A stretch of 64,000 bases of DNA from Taudactylus pleione (Eukaryota > Chordata > Amphibia > Anura > Myobatrachidae): contig JAUIMM010000113.1 of NCBI GenBank assembly GCA_031769625.1, forward strand, positions 17,532,501-17,596,500. Reading direction: 5' to 3'. This document shows positions 42,973-54,388 of this stretch, in pieces. Within the stretch, counting starts at the first letter, position 1, and the number at the start of each line of letters is the position of its first letter. Both the position numbers and the translations under genes were made by a program. Below the pieces are notes generated by a model, which made no database searches, was not told where the DNA came from, and saw only the letters and a program-made list of their open reading frames with translations.

Positions 42973-44705
42973 CAGGGGTGGAATGGGATGGAAATCAGCC
43001 TGGGAAATTTCTGTAAACAGCCCTAATGGGACGGGGTCTATGGAGGGCTGGATACTATCTCATTTTATGGCCTGGAGGGGCTGTTGCAAGCCTCTGATGG
43101 GAGCAGGGTTGGCAACAGAAATCTTGGTGGATGATACAGTCTTTTTGTAGCCCCCATGCCTCTGCACTAGATACAGTCCAGTCAGTTTGAAAGTCTTTTC
43201 TTACCTATATGGTGGTCTCTTTGCAACAGGGAACCTCTGAAGAATTTCAGCCTCACTGGGCAGCATCCTCAGCTGGTATTCACATGTAGGAGATCACATT
43301 GTTTGGAAGATGCCTGTTTATATAGAAATATAACCAATGTAATTTTCATAACTGAGGATTAACCAGATAATATATAGTAAAAGAAGCTTTTGTGAAGGGC
43401 AAAATGTGAATTTCCCTGATCAAACAATTTCTGTGTCTCTCCAGGGCCCCCTTTGTTACTCCAGACCACCCTATGTCTCTCCATTCCAGGACCCCTGCAT
43501 CTCTCCAGGCGCCCAGTGTCTCTTCATCTCCAGGTTTCCATGTGTCTCTCCATCTCCAGGCCCCCCTGTGTCTCTCCAGGCTTTGTTTTTTCTCTCCAGG
43601 TCCTCTGTATTTCTCCAGGTCACCCTATGTTTCTCCAGGACCCCTTGTGTCTCTTCATTCCCAGGTCCACTGTGTCTGTCCTATGTGTCTCTCCAGGCCT
43701 CCTGTGTTTCTTCAGGCCTCCCTGTGTCTTTCCAACCTTCCACGCATCTTTACAGGCCCCCCTGTATCTTTACAGCTCCCCTGATTCTCTCAAGACCACC
43801 CTGTATCTATCCATCTCTAGCCCCAGCCTGTGTCTCACAGCCTCATTCTCCCAGCCCCTGTGTGTCTCAGCCTCATTCCCCCAGCCCCAGTGTGTTTCAG
43901 CCTAATTCCTCCAGCCCCAGTGTGTCTCTCACCCTCATTCCCTCAGCCACAGTGTCTCTCAGCCTCAATCCCCCCATTGTGTCTCTCAGCCTCATTTCAC
44001 CATCCCCAGTGTATATCTCAGCATTATTTGCCCAGCCCAAGCATGTCTCCACCTCATTCCCCAGCCCCTGTGTCTCCCAGCCCCATTCGTTAGCCCCAGT
44101 GTGTCTCTCAGCCCTAGTGTGTTGCTCTTTCTCATTCCCCCAGCCCTATTGTGTCTCTCAGCCTTATTCCTCCAGCCTGTGTGTTAGCCTCAGTGTCTCT
44201 CAGCCTCATTCCCCATCCCTTGTATCTCCCAGCTTTATTCCCCAGCCCCTGTGTCACCCCAGCTTCAACTTCCCTCTGCCACTGCCAACACTTACCTGTT
44301 GCTCCTCTACCATTCCTTTGCAGCTTGCTCTGGGTATGGCAGTCAGAATTTGCAAGCCACCTCCTGTGTTTGACTGCTAACTGCTTGTCTGTATGAGGCA
44401 GGTGTCACTGCAGGGTACTTGTTGCAGTTTGCACAGTGATTTTCCTGGAGGCAAAGCCATCAGTGGTGGCTGGCAGGCTCTTCAAAGGCTTGTGGAAAGA
44501 GCTGTTGCAGCTGCGCATGTATAGCAGCTCCCCCATGAGCCATTTTTTTCTTACCAGTAATTTGCACAAAAGCAGTAAAGCTGCCTGATTGAAGCTGAGC
44601 TCTGATTACAATTTCAGCAGCGAGCGTGGGTGAGTGGAGGGCAGCCACTGGCCTCTGTATAGACTGGCCCAGCGGGAACCATCCTGCTTACCCAATCTGC
44701 CCCTG
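42973..44705. mobile_element. Non-autonomous hAT element carrying a minisatellite
   Basis: Ends CAGGGGTGGAATGGG and CCCAATCTGCCCCTG form short terminal inverted repeats of hAT type (CAGNGG). The flanking 8-mers ACTCACAG (42965-42972) and AATCACAG (44706-44713) match at 7 of 8 positions. Most of the interior is a tandem repeat, and no transposase is present. Confidence 0.75.
43430..44280. repeat. CT-rich minisatellite, about 30-33 bp unit
   Basis: The first half has units around GTGTCTCTCCAGGCCCCC; the second half has units around CAGCCTCATTCCCCCAGCCC. The period, close to a multiple of three, gives the longest open frame of the window (43406-44380, Ser/Pro-rich), judged spurious. Confidence 0.9.
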
Positions 44706-44713
44706 AATCACAG

Positions 44714-45340
44714 TATTGTCTATGCCCCTAATGGACAAGATATATACCCTTCAAATGTGTATACAGTGAGTGCAGTTCAGACTCAAACACAAGCAGGATG
44801 AGACTGTGTATATTGCTAGCTATAGTGTCTGACCCTTTATCTCACCTTGGGTTCCATTCATCATCACTAAATGGCCCATTACACATGCACTAGTTTCTGC
44901 ATATTTTAGGTAACATGCCATTTATCATCAGGGGTCTAGCAGGACCACCTGATATTCAGCAAACTCTGAAAACTTAAAGTTCTTTAATATTTTTTAATTG
45001 CTTTTTTATTAATTATAAGATTAAATTCTGACTATTAGTACTTAAATGTATATTGGCTGTGTTTTTTTTATATGGGTTGAGTAATCACTCACCTGAAAGC
45101 AACAAGTAGTCAGGTTTCATTAATAACCAACTGGTGCCAGGTTTTTTTGTTTGAATCTCTAGTCCTCACCATCTTTCCTCTAGAGAATGTTTTCTTTCTG
45201 TATGTGACTTGTGTATCCCTGTGTGAGTTTTTCCTATCTTCTATACTGTTGTGCATTTTTGTTTGTTCATGTTGTGATGTTATTATATTTTGTTTTTCAA
45301 GAGTGTCTGTGTTTTCATCATGAGGTGGTATGGTGGAGTG
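44714..45340. other. AT-rich non-coding stretch
   Basis: No gene or recognised repeat. Confidence 0.3.
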
Positions 45341-45344
45341 TGGC

Positions 45345-45785
45345 ATATTTTAGCAACATTAGTCATGTTGACATGTGGCATGTCAACATTAATGACAGTG
45401 ACATTCCTCACATTGACACTCATGACATGTTGACACAATTAGAATGTTGACAAATTGTCCCTGTGGTTTAGTGGTGACCATGAAGATTTCCGGTAGATAT
45501 TATGTTGCTTCCTGTGGTGAGTATCACTAATCCTAATTCCTAAATCTCCCTCTAGTGCCTAACCATAACCCTCCCCTCCCGTAGCTAGCCTAACCTTAAT
45601 CCTCTCCCTCCAGTCGATGCAGAATGTGAAAAAGACGACAATCCTCACTTGATGACATGTTAAATTTCAAAATTTCAACAATGTTGACACCATAACTGTC
45701 TACATTTTGCTGTAAACATTATGAATGTTGACATTGTAAATGTCAGTAAATGTCAACCTTATTGACAACTTTCCAGTATGGTGGT
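45345..45785. repeat. GTTGACAT inverted-repeat element with telomere-like core
   Basis: Flanks rich in CATGTTGACATG, AATGTTGACA and TGTCAACATT enclose a short CCTAACCATAACCCTCCC-type core (45535-45610). The same design occurs at 52600-53395. Confidence 0.55.
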
Positions 45786-46275
45786 ATATGCTAAGTAAAT
45801 ATGGCAATAACAGTAGTGTTTGGAGACTGTGGATTGGTGTTGTGCTAGAACTCTGTGAAAGTATGATCACTGACACTAGTGGGAGGAGTCAAAGTTTAGA
45901 CAAACTGTCACTAAATTCCAAAGTGATAATATCATTTTTTATTACTCTTCATTAATGGTCTTTATAGCTTATCTGCTGATCTTATCTTTAGCCACCAACA
46001 CAACCAGTTGGATTGGTTTCATAGCAGATCATATGGGTATAATGATACTGTATGTATCCACATAGAGTAGTATATTTATAAAAATTATATTTATTAAACA
46101 ATACAGACTAAAAACAAAGGAGAACACAAAAGAAACATAAAGAGTGCTTATTGTTTCCACTAGTTCATCTATGGATAGTGTTACTCAAAGTGGAAGGAAA
46201 CCTCAGGCAAAGAGTCATTAAAGGGTGACTGAATAGTCCCAATGTACAGACAATGCTGGAAATGGGATGAGTAGG
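45786..46275. other. AT-rich non-coding stretch
   Basis: It precedes a hammerhead-like motif. It contains a TTTATTAAACAATACAGAC run of the kind seen near retroelement ends. No coding. Confidence 0.3.
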
Positions 46276-46300
46276 AGTGTAAAGAGTCCATGTCCCTACG

Positions 46301-46328
46301 TATTTCATACTTAGTAGGACTTCCTCAG
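46301..46328 (-). ncRNA. Hammerhead-like core motif, degraded
   Basis: On the minus strand CTGAGGA, A, a GTCCTAC/GTAT stem remnant (only 3 bp) and GAAAT then ACGTAGG follow the same layout as the motifs at 9337-9365 and 27545-27572. Stem II is damaged. Confidence 0.25.
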
Positions 46329-46735
46329 GCAAACCAGTTGTGTTGGTGACTAAGGATTAAGATCAAAGCATCTATTATGCAACATCAAACTATTGGGAAT
46401 TTTTGTTGTTTATTGGGAATTATGCTCCTTGGTCCAGATGAGATTACAACATCCACCAGACATTAGATGGACCTCTATACCTCTTGAATTACCTGTGGAA
46501 AGAAACAGATCCCATCCTCTACAGATATGCTTATATAAGCATTTTTCTGGTACGCACATATCATTTAAGTCATTCATTATTTAATTTTGTACTAATGATA
46601 CTACACTATTTGGTGCTTGATCCATCTTCACCCTTTTAGATCACTTTCACTGACCCATCTAACAGTATACTGAGGAACAAGCTGCCAGCCATCAATCTAT
46701 CATAAACACTATATAGGGACTACTTTATTTATTAG

Positions 46736-46927
46736 TAGAGTTGAATGGTTCGGTTTTACTCAGTTTTACCCAGCTTTACCCCAGTTGTGTTCAGATATCA
46801 AAAACAGCATCATATTGACTATCCTGCTCTCACGTGTTTGGGATAGCCAATAAACTAATCCGAACTAACACGAACTTTCGCTAATTTGGTGAAAAGAACC
46901 GAGTCAAATCCGAGCAACTCATCTCTA
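46736..46927. mobile_element. hAT-type MITE with 8-bp target duplication
   Basis: 192 bp from TAGAGTTGAATGGTTCGG to CCGAGCAACTCATCTCTA. The flanking 8-mers TTTATTAG (46728-46735) and TTGATTAG (46928-46935) match at 7 of 8. It is related to 27205-27376 in reverse orientation. Confidence 0.85.
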
Positions 46928-46935
46928 TTGATTAG

Positions 46936-47660
46936 TTATCAATTTTGTTAAATTGCTACAAGTGGAAAATTGGAAACTTGATGCATCTGAAAATTGCTTA
47001 TTCTTAACCAATAAATGGTTATACAAACTTTTTGGTCATTAATATAGCTAGAAATTTACAGTATCACAGAAATAATTCCTCTGTGATAATGTATATAGTG
47101 AAATGAAGGAAACTGTCTCCAAATCTTCCTTCCAGCAAAAGCAAAAATGTACAAGCTAACCGAAAATCTAGTTTTATGAGAATTATGCCTTTTTAAAAAA
47201 AATGAGTTAAGAGCCATCCAATTCGGGAATACTGAATATGGAATAACAGTCCGTAATTTCCTATTATACTTTCAACTGATCTGATTCTGAATAGCTGAAA
47301 TATCAAATGATCAAAATTTGTCATTGAAACCCCCAACACCACCACCCACAGATACAGACATGCAACTACGGAGCATGTGCAGTGTAAAACATTTTTAGAT
47401 CTGTTGGCAAAACTGACTTGTGTTCATCTTTGCTATATCCTTTTACACTTTGTTCAGATAAAATGTTTTTGCATAATTTGGAGCACCATGCCTAATATTT
47501 CCTAAAGCACATGTCCCATCTTTTCCAACACTGCTCCTGACATTCCTGTGAGTCAGGGGTGTATCTATAATAAGTGCACATGGGCCCTTGGGTCGAGGGG
47601 GGCCAAAACCACATACCCTGCACCACAGAACAAGGTCAGATGAATATGAGGCTGGCGACA
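46936..47660. other. Non-coding stretch
   Basis: A part of a GC-rich dispersed repeat (CACATGGGCCCTTGGGTCG, 47579-47597) is present. Otherwise nothing is recognised. Confidence 0.3.
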
Positions 47661-47662
47661 TA

Positions 47663-47953
47663 GGACCTGATTCAGAGCTGCTCACTCTGACAGAGCGCTC
47701 GCTCTGAATCAGGGCCGGGCTTCTATTTTTTTGGAGCGGCCTCCTGGCCGCTCGCATAGCTGTGTGTGACCACCCATAACTATAGCGAGCGGCCATGATG
47801 ATGGTTGCGATGGTCAAGAATATCACGACCATCGGGCTTGCAATGAGACCCTTGTGGTAGGGTCTCGTTCATCGCAAGCCCCAGAGAGCTTTTGGCTCTA
47901 ACAGAGCCGGAAGCTCTCCACTAACATCACTTGTGATGTCAGTGGGGCCGACC
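47663..47953 (-). mobile_element. CTGATTCAG MITE, truncated on the right
   Basis: The left terminus GGACCTGATTCAGAGC, the terminal hairpin and internal hairpins up to the palindrome CACTAACATCACTTGTGATG (47920-47939) are present. The sequence then stops exactly where the inverted duplication at 47954 starts. The other half of the MITE is absent from the window. Confidence 0.85.
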
Positions 47954-48576
47954 CCTAATGTTTTAATTAACGATAAACACAGATGCAGAACTCAAATGTT
48001 TCTTTCTATAGTTAAGGCCCCCATACATAAGAGATTGATTGCAGCAATCGTGCAATTTGCAATCGATTGTGTATAAAAATCTTTCCCTTTTTCAATCAAT
48101 TGTGGCCATTCTGCAATCTGCAATCGATTGAAAAAGGGAAAGATTTTTATACACAATCGATTGCAAATTGCACGATTGCTGCAATCAATTGCTGATGTAT
48201 GGGGGCCTTAACTATAGAAAGAAACATTTGAGTTCTGCATCTGTGTTTACAACAAAAACACAGAACTGCCACTGTCATTTTCATCTCTTTCCGTATTATG
48301 GAGCTTTATGAATGATTGGTTTCACTTTCTATATATTATATCTTATGCCTGTACAATTAATTTTAGTATTCAGTTAATAAATTTACTCAATGTTGGCAGA
48401 AAATAAATGCATGATGAGGTTATATACTTTATCTTGGTAGAAGCAAATATATATACAGTACATTAACATTGGCTAAAAAAAAAATGTGACAGATCTTTTC
48501 ACACTTGTGCGACTGTCCCCTGTTCATTTATTTCTATGCCGCTGCATAATTGTTTATCGTTAATTAAAACATTAGG
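47954..48576. repeat. Inverted duplication centred on a TTAA MITE, one arm interrupted
   Basis: The left flank 47954-48011 (58 nt) is the exact inverse of two right-side pieces, 48212-48249 (38 nt) and 48551-48576 (26 nt). These overlap by TGTTTA. The 301-nt segment 48250-48550 between them is flanked by TGTTTA on both sides. The centre is a palindromic MITE (48012-48211). Confidence 0.9.
48012..48211. mobile_element. piggyBac-like foldback MITE
   Basis: TTAA at both ends (48012-48015, 48208-48211). Inverted arms begin TTAAGGCCCCCATACAT and continue nearly to the centre (AAAATCTTTCCCTTTTTCAA and its inverse). About 200 bp, non-coding. Confidence 0.85.
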
Positions 48577-49690
48577 ATGGTATTATCTGCTTTCAATTCC
48601 CTACACAACTAATGACTGCTGTCATTCAGCACACATAGCATTGATTCGGAATGAAAAGGCTAGTTATAGGCATCTTTATTCATTTTTTAAGCCTAGGTTC
48701 TCTAGATACAGCTAATTATATTGGTAATTAAAGTTATTAACTTACCTGTTTATACAAGGGCATAAGGACATCTAATGGGAGCAAATCAAGATATAAAGGT
48801 AGGCTGTCAATTAGCCTCATAGACTTGAGGAGATAATGAAGGAAGGGAAGGGTTGAGTTACACATCGGTACAATAACAAAAAATAGTACATCAGCACTTC
48901 TAACATTTCCTGGCGCACATCCAGCAGTTTAGCAGAAGAAAGACAAGAAGATTACCTTGGTAATATGATCTTAAATGTACCTTAGAATAATGGAGTTTTC
49001 CCTTCGTTTACGCCATAACTAATTCTGCAACTAACAAAAGATGGTGCAGATACAATTATAAGTCTGTCCATCCGAGAAAAAAAAAATAAAACAACACAAC
49101 TCTTTAGCTTCTTGTGGCAGATCCTGACAATACAGCATAAGGCAGAATTACAACTCAGTAATGTGGCCCTTCTGTGAGTATATTTAATTTCAATTGAAAT
49201 GACATCTTTAATGTACAGGTAAGTCCAGTTTTCCCTTTAACACAGCAGGTAGAGAACAAAGGTAGACTTGGCTTTGGGGTGCAAACAAAAAAAACAATTC
49301 AATCTGCTTATATATTTAATTTCAATTTTACATCTGTAATATCAGTATGCAACATTTGTATGTGGATTGTAATCTTCATTTTTTGCCAGTTGAAACTTTT
49401 AAAGTCAAAGTTTTTGAAATACTGTATACTGTAATCATACGGTAAATTAATGTTTGTTTGTTTAACTCTTTCTTTCATTTTATTTTTGTGATAGCATTTT
49501 GTGCTTACATCTCATTGCTATACGTATTTGCACAAGAGAATCAAAACAGCACCCCTAGGATGACTTCTTGGTAGTAAAAGATAATTTTATTCTAGTGTTT
49601 CTGATCCAAGAGGGAAACAATAGATCCTGTTGGACACAAAACATTGGAGCAACATTCCATTTTATTATCAAGAATTCCTGATATATAAAC
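48577..49690. other. AT-rich stretch without repeats
   Basis: No mobile element or gene is seen. The part 48690-48870 has TAATTA/GGTAATTAAAG motifs and looks information-rich, but conservation cannot be judged here. Confidence 0.3.
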
Positions 49691-49699
49691 AAACATGTG

Positions 49700-49700
<1 letters not shown>

Positions 49701-49733
<33 letters not shown>
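49701..49733. repeat. (TA)n microsatellite
   Basis: Uninterrupted TA dinucleotides, about 16 repeats. Confidence 0.95.
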
Positions 49734-49736
<3 letters not shown>

Positions 49737-50504
49737 ATCTAAATATAAAACAGTGCATAATTTAGATTATTCAACATTTGCCCAGTGGACTGCAACTTTC
49801 CCATCATACCGCCTATGGCTTAATGGACTATTTGCATAACTTCTGGATGGACTATTTGCATCACACGAGTGACTGTGAGTTGCTTCGCAGTGGAAGACAG
49901 TGCAGATTACTATAATAGACTGAGTTACTGCCAGAGCATACTGTCATTAGTAAAAGGAGGGTAACTAACAGCAGTGAGATTTACTGCATTTTACTGAGAA
50001 GTGGAACTATCATCAAACTAAACTTTGTTGTTTTAGAAAGTTAAGGAAATGTTCATATTTTCGGGATTGAAGCAGAGTGAGTACTATGCCGGTTTATGTG
50101 TCACATATCTTACATAATTGCGTTATGCACATGCGCAGAATGCATACCCCATGAACACATCTATAATGGGATGGAATAGGGAAGGTGCAGCCTAACAAGT
50201 AAAATGTGGTTCATGCAGACCAGCACAAGCACAAATACATACCTATCTGTAGCATGTTTTTGCAGCTGCTATCAGGGCCGACGAGAGCCGCACCATGAAT
50301 AGACTCAGAGTATGACTTGTGGAAAACTAAACATATATGTTGTGGATGAAGAATTGTACATATAGGGACATATGAATGGATCTGCATACGTCATTTCACC
50401 AACAAACTTTGCCCCAAAGTGTCCTCATACTTATAATGCTTTGATAACTTATGGCTTATCACTGCTTTTTCACTCACCACAGTAGCCAATCGATCAGCAA
50501 AGAG
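49734..50504. other. Non-coding stretch
   Basis: Nothing recognised. Confidence 0.3.
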
Positions 50505-51536
50505 TTTAGGGAGACATTTAATCAGCTCCTATCTGTCATTTTTCAAACACAGCCTGTAAAGTGACCATAGGCAAACGCAGAGGGGGGTTCCGTCTGCCTG
50601 GAAACTCCCCTCCCCAGCACACACCATGACCAAAACATAATAGAAATAGTAATATAATACAATGTTACTAGTGCTGCATGTTCTTCTCAGTATCCCAAAT
50701 GAAATGATTAGCACCACCTGTGGATCTTTTAAAATGTGTCAGCCAGTAATAAATATTCCTGTGCACCAACTAGGAGATGTGGTAAACATGCACTGTTAGG
50801 GGTGCACTGCTATAGACCATCAATAGGGTTAATTATTAATACTGTATAATAATACACTATCCAGTACATAAGGAGACCAATATGTACATATATGTCCAGG
50901 GCAGTGCTAGGTTCTTCTTCCGCTCCCCCAGACTCCCGGACTTGCTCCAATGCTCTGGAATCATGCCCACATCTGAAAAAAAACATTCTGCTCAGACAGG
51001 ATGGCCCAACTGCTGCATCTAATGGCTTACTGTGATCGCTGGTCCTGTATATGCTGGAATTATGCAACACAATATACTTTGTATGATGCATATTAAAAAA
51101 TGTTAAGTGCTAATTATAGCCTCTTCATGGACTGGCCACACTCACTCTAAAATCAAGCATTTGGAAACCCCCCTATAGAATTCCTGAGTTTGCCACTGGT
51201 GACAGTTAGGATCTGATTGGTTGGTACTTTATCTCCATTCACTCTATCTCTCTCCAGTGGTTAGAACATAGACCCCAAAGTACCAACCAATCAGTTCCTA
51301 ACTGTTATTTTTCAAACAACCCCTGTAAAGTGACAGTTAGGAGCTGATTTGTTGGCACTTTATCTCCATCCACTTTATCTTTCTCCATCCACTTTCTCCA
51401 AGGCTTAATACATAGACCCCAGAGTACCATCTAAGCTCTAACTGTCATTTTTCAGACACAGCCTATAAAATGCATGTAAAATTGGTTAGTTTTTTTTCTC
51501 TTTCCATGCTTTCCAAGCTTTTATAAATCTCCCCCC
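50505..51536. repeat. Partly tandem MITE-like repeat split by a nested element
   Basis: The block CTGTCATTTTTCAAACACAG with GTAAAGTGACAGTTAGGAGC occurs near 50534, 51305 and 51450. Between them lie inverse-matching GATTGGTTGGTACTTTATCTC and ACCAACCAATCAG stretches. The first unit is interrupted at 50565 and resumes at 51199. Confidence 0.65.
50566..51198. mobile_element. 633-bp element nested in a MITE
   Basis: Ends CATAGGCAAACGCAGAGGGG and CTGAGTTTGCCACTG are imperfect inverted repeats, with a GGGGGGTTCC / GGAAACCCCCC pair inside. GTGAC flanks both sides (50561-50565, 51199-51203), and removing the element restores the host repeat. The interior frames have no protein features. Confidence 0.75.
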
Positions 51537-51967
51537 TAAAGGGGCCTATCCATTAGCAGATAAATTGAATGATAGATCAATATATCGTTCAATCATTCAA
51601 TTTATCTGCTATTGATAGGCCCTGAACGATGACAGATGCGCACTCCCGTGGCCAATAAATTGAATCTTTCATCTCTCCAACATGTTGGTCAATTATCACA
51701 TATCGCTGCCAGATATTACAAATATCTGGCAGTTTATATGTGGTAAACGATGAACGACGAAAGATATTAGCAGCAGCTACAGAGCGCTGAAGAGAAAAAA
51801 ATCCACTCCCTGAATGATGTCATGCGATATCGTTCATCGTTCGTCTTTTGCCATAATCTGTCATGTACATGACAGATATCGTTCAGCACAGCCACCAGAA
51901 TTTTCAAGGGATATCTTTTGTCTTTCATCGCTCACAAAAACATCTGCTAATGGATAGGCCCCTTTAG
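51537..51967. mobile_element. 431-bp MITE
   Basis: Terminal inverted repeats TAAAGGGGCCTATCCATTAG / CTAATGGATAGGCCCCTTTA. The interior has several ATCGTTC/GAACGAT motifs and a local hairpin (TTGAATGATAGATCA...TCATTCAA). Target duplication not clear. Confidence 0.8.
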
Positions 51968-52599
51968 ACATTCCTCTCACTCTCTCATTTAGGAACTTTA
52001 TTTACATTTTTGAAGTATTTTTTTTTATTCTGAATCCATGCAATGAAAGTACTTTCCCTACTAAGATATTCTTTTTTGATGTGGTATAGTCCAATGAAAA
52101 CCAAACATTTAAATATAATATTCACAATACAATATTTGTGCAAAATGAATTAATCTGAACAGGTGTAGTTCAAGTGCATTGTTACATGTACGTATTTTAA
52201 GTGCATTAGATTTCATTTACCAAATTACTTACCCTACTAATGTGATCAGATACTGTACTATTTTTTTTTAAATATTCCATTTGAGACTCAAATGCCAACA
52301 TAAAACATCAAATTAAGGCCCAAATGCACTAGATCTACAGTAGTTGCAACATTATATTGTTAAAATGAACAACCAAATAAATGACTGTACTGGAAACCCT
52401 CGATTTGACTGCCAAAGTAAGGGATGTTTACTGAACAGGTGCCTAAGACGTGATTCATTTACTTTTTCAAACTATATACAAGGACAATGTAAAACCTCTC
52501 TCCCAACCTTTACAATTACAGGAATAGAAGACATCTAAGAAATGTGCAAGGAAAACCCTTCACCTACCATTAAGCCAAAGTTCTAAGCTGTAACTGCGT
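51968..52599. other. AT-rich non-coding stretch
   Basis: Nothing recognised. Confidence 0.3.
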
Positions 52600-53395
52600 G
52601 TGGTTCTGAATGTTGACAGTAAAAGGTCTATATGGTCATTAGGATGACAATCATTGTGTAGACATGTATTTAGGGTAACAGGCTTAAATTGTCGACACAG
52701 TCAAAAGGTCGTCAGTTAACATATCAACACTAAAATCTTGATACATGTGTTTTTATCCTTAACTTAACCCCTAAACCTGACCTTAACCACTAAACCTAAC
52801 CCTAAACTTAACACCAGGTACACACTGAAGCGATATGTTCCAGGCACACTGGAGCAATGTGTACCAGGACGATATAGCGGCCTACAGGCCAACATATTGT
52901 ATTCGCGGTACACATCAGAATGATGTAATAAAGAATGCAACAAACCTTTGTTCTGCCCTCCATTGTGGTGCCACATGTGATGTCATCTGGTTGGCCGCAG
53001 CCGGCCATCCGGAAGATATTGCTAACAAACACTGGAGCACACATATTGGCTGTACACACTAAACTATCCGACTGTTATTTTGTTCCATTTTGGCCAGAAA
53101 CTACATACTGTGTCGGGCCAAAAATGCTCTAGTGTGTACCCAGCATAACCCTAAACCTAACCCTTAACCTAACTGTAGCCCTAAAAATCATGAAAATGTT
53201 GACATATTAAATGTTGACATTTTGACTGTGTTGACCATTTACCCTGTTGACCTAAATACATGTCTACACAATGATGGTCGACCTAATGACCATGTGGACC
53301 TTTTACTTTAGACATTCAGAAAGTAACGATATTCTAGTGTTGACCTTCTTAATGTCAACCTTTTTATTATCGACTAATTGACCAGTATCCCTGTA
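52600..53395. repeat. Inverted-repeat element with telomere-like core and nested MITE
   Basis: The left arm (GTCTATATGGTCATTAGGAT, CATTGTGTAGACATGTATTTAGGGT, AGTCAAAAGGTCG) and the right arm (CTAAATACATGTCTACACAATG, CCTAATGACCATGTGGACC) are inverses. Each leads into AACCCTAAACCTAACC repeats in the middle. The core is split at 52808 by a MITE. Confidence 0.75.
52808..53148. mobile_element. piggyBac-like MITE
   Basis: Ends TTAACACCAGGTACACACTG and AGTGTGTACCCAGCATAA are imperfect inverses with TTAA-like termini. It is related to 60470-60742 (shared CACATATTGGC(T/C)GT and TTGTTCCA(T/C)TTTGGCC). It is inserted in the telomere-like core. Confidence 0.75.
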
Positions 53396-53420
53396 CCAAT
53401 TATCCTGCTTAGATCTTTAA

Positions 53421-53604
53421 GGGAGATGTATCAAGCCTTCCAGAGAGAAATGAAGAGAAGATGGCCAAAGCAACCATACAGCTTCTAGTTATCATTTATA
53501 CAACAGAGACTATAAAATTACAGTTAAAACCTGATTGGTTGCTATAGGCAACTTCTAAACTTTACTATACTGTATTTCTCCCGAAGGCTTGCTACATCTC
53601 CCCC
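53421..53604. mobile_element. 184-bp MITE
   Basis: Ends GGGAGATGTATCAAGCCTTC and GAAGGCTTGCTACATCTCCC. Flanks TTAA (53417-53420) and TTAG (53605-53608). It contains the TGATTGGTTGCTATAGGCAA block shared with 23869-24032. Confidence 0.8.
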
Positions 53605-53689
53605 TTAGTGAGTACAAAACAGCCAAATCACTTGTAAGCACTATCAACTTGATTATTGGTGTTTTCTGAAGTGTCTTACTAATATTTAT

Positions 53690-54388
53690 TTATTAAGTTA
53701 TTTATATAGTGCACACATATTCTGCAACGCTTTACAGTATACATTTAGTCATTCACATTAGTACCTGGCCCAGCAGAGCTTACAATCTATATTCCTTATC
53801 ACATGGACACACATACAGACGGGGCCGGAAGAAGGGGGCATTGCCTAATCATTGGAGGCATGGCCACATCCCCTTGGCCACATCCCCAACTAGTTGCAGC
53901 ACTGTGCGCTGAGGAGGGTGCACTCTGAGCTCAGCCCAGCACAAAACCAGGGGTGGCGCGATCAGTGTGATCATTCCCACCCACAGGCGGAGCAGACTGC
54001 TGCTGCTCTGCAGCAGTGAGCAGTCCCACTGTAGCCCAGCACATAGCAGCGTGTGCTAGGCTGCTGACAGTTATGCGGGAGGGGTGGAGACATTGGACCC
54101 GTGACCTCGCAGGGCCTCTCCAGCAAGCCCGGGCCGGGGTAATTAGTACCCGCTCCCCCCCTCTTGGCACCCCTGCATACACACTACATTAGGGCTATTT
54201 TTTTTGTTAGAAGCCAATTTACCTACTGTACCTGTATGTTTTATGACTGTAGGAGGAATCTGGAGAACCCAGAAGACACCCACGGAAACATAGGGAGAAT
54301 ATACAAACTCAACACAGATTGGGCCTTGCTGGAAATTGAACCCAACTTAGAATTCAGTGCAATGACGGTAACCATTGTGCTACTGTGA
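53690..54388 (+). mobile_element. Vertebrate-type dispersed repeat, second copy, interrupted
   Basis: It has the same motif order as 4810-5147 (GCAACGCTTTACAG, GAGCTTACAATCTATATTCC, then ATTAGGGCTATTTTTTTTGT, GACTGTAGGAGGAATCTGGA, ACAAACTCAACACAG). A GC-rich 360-bp segment, 53819-54176, separates the two halves and is flanked by CATACA-like sequence on both sides. Confidence 0.65.
53819..54176. mobile_element. GC-rich insertion inside dispersed repeat
   Basis: It begins ACGGGGCCGGAAGAAGGGGG and ends CTTGGCACCCCTGCATAC. Its composition differs strongly from its host repeat. Flanking CATACAG / CATACAC may be a target duplication. Family unknown. Confidence 0.5.

Noticed and set aside
43406..44380. 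Longest open frame (324 codons), Ser/Pro-rich
   Set aside because: It coincides with a CT-rich minisatellite whose units are near multiples of three, and overlapping frames are open too. No domain or non-repeat sequence.
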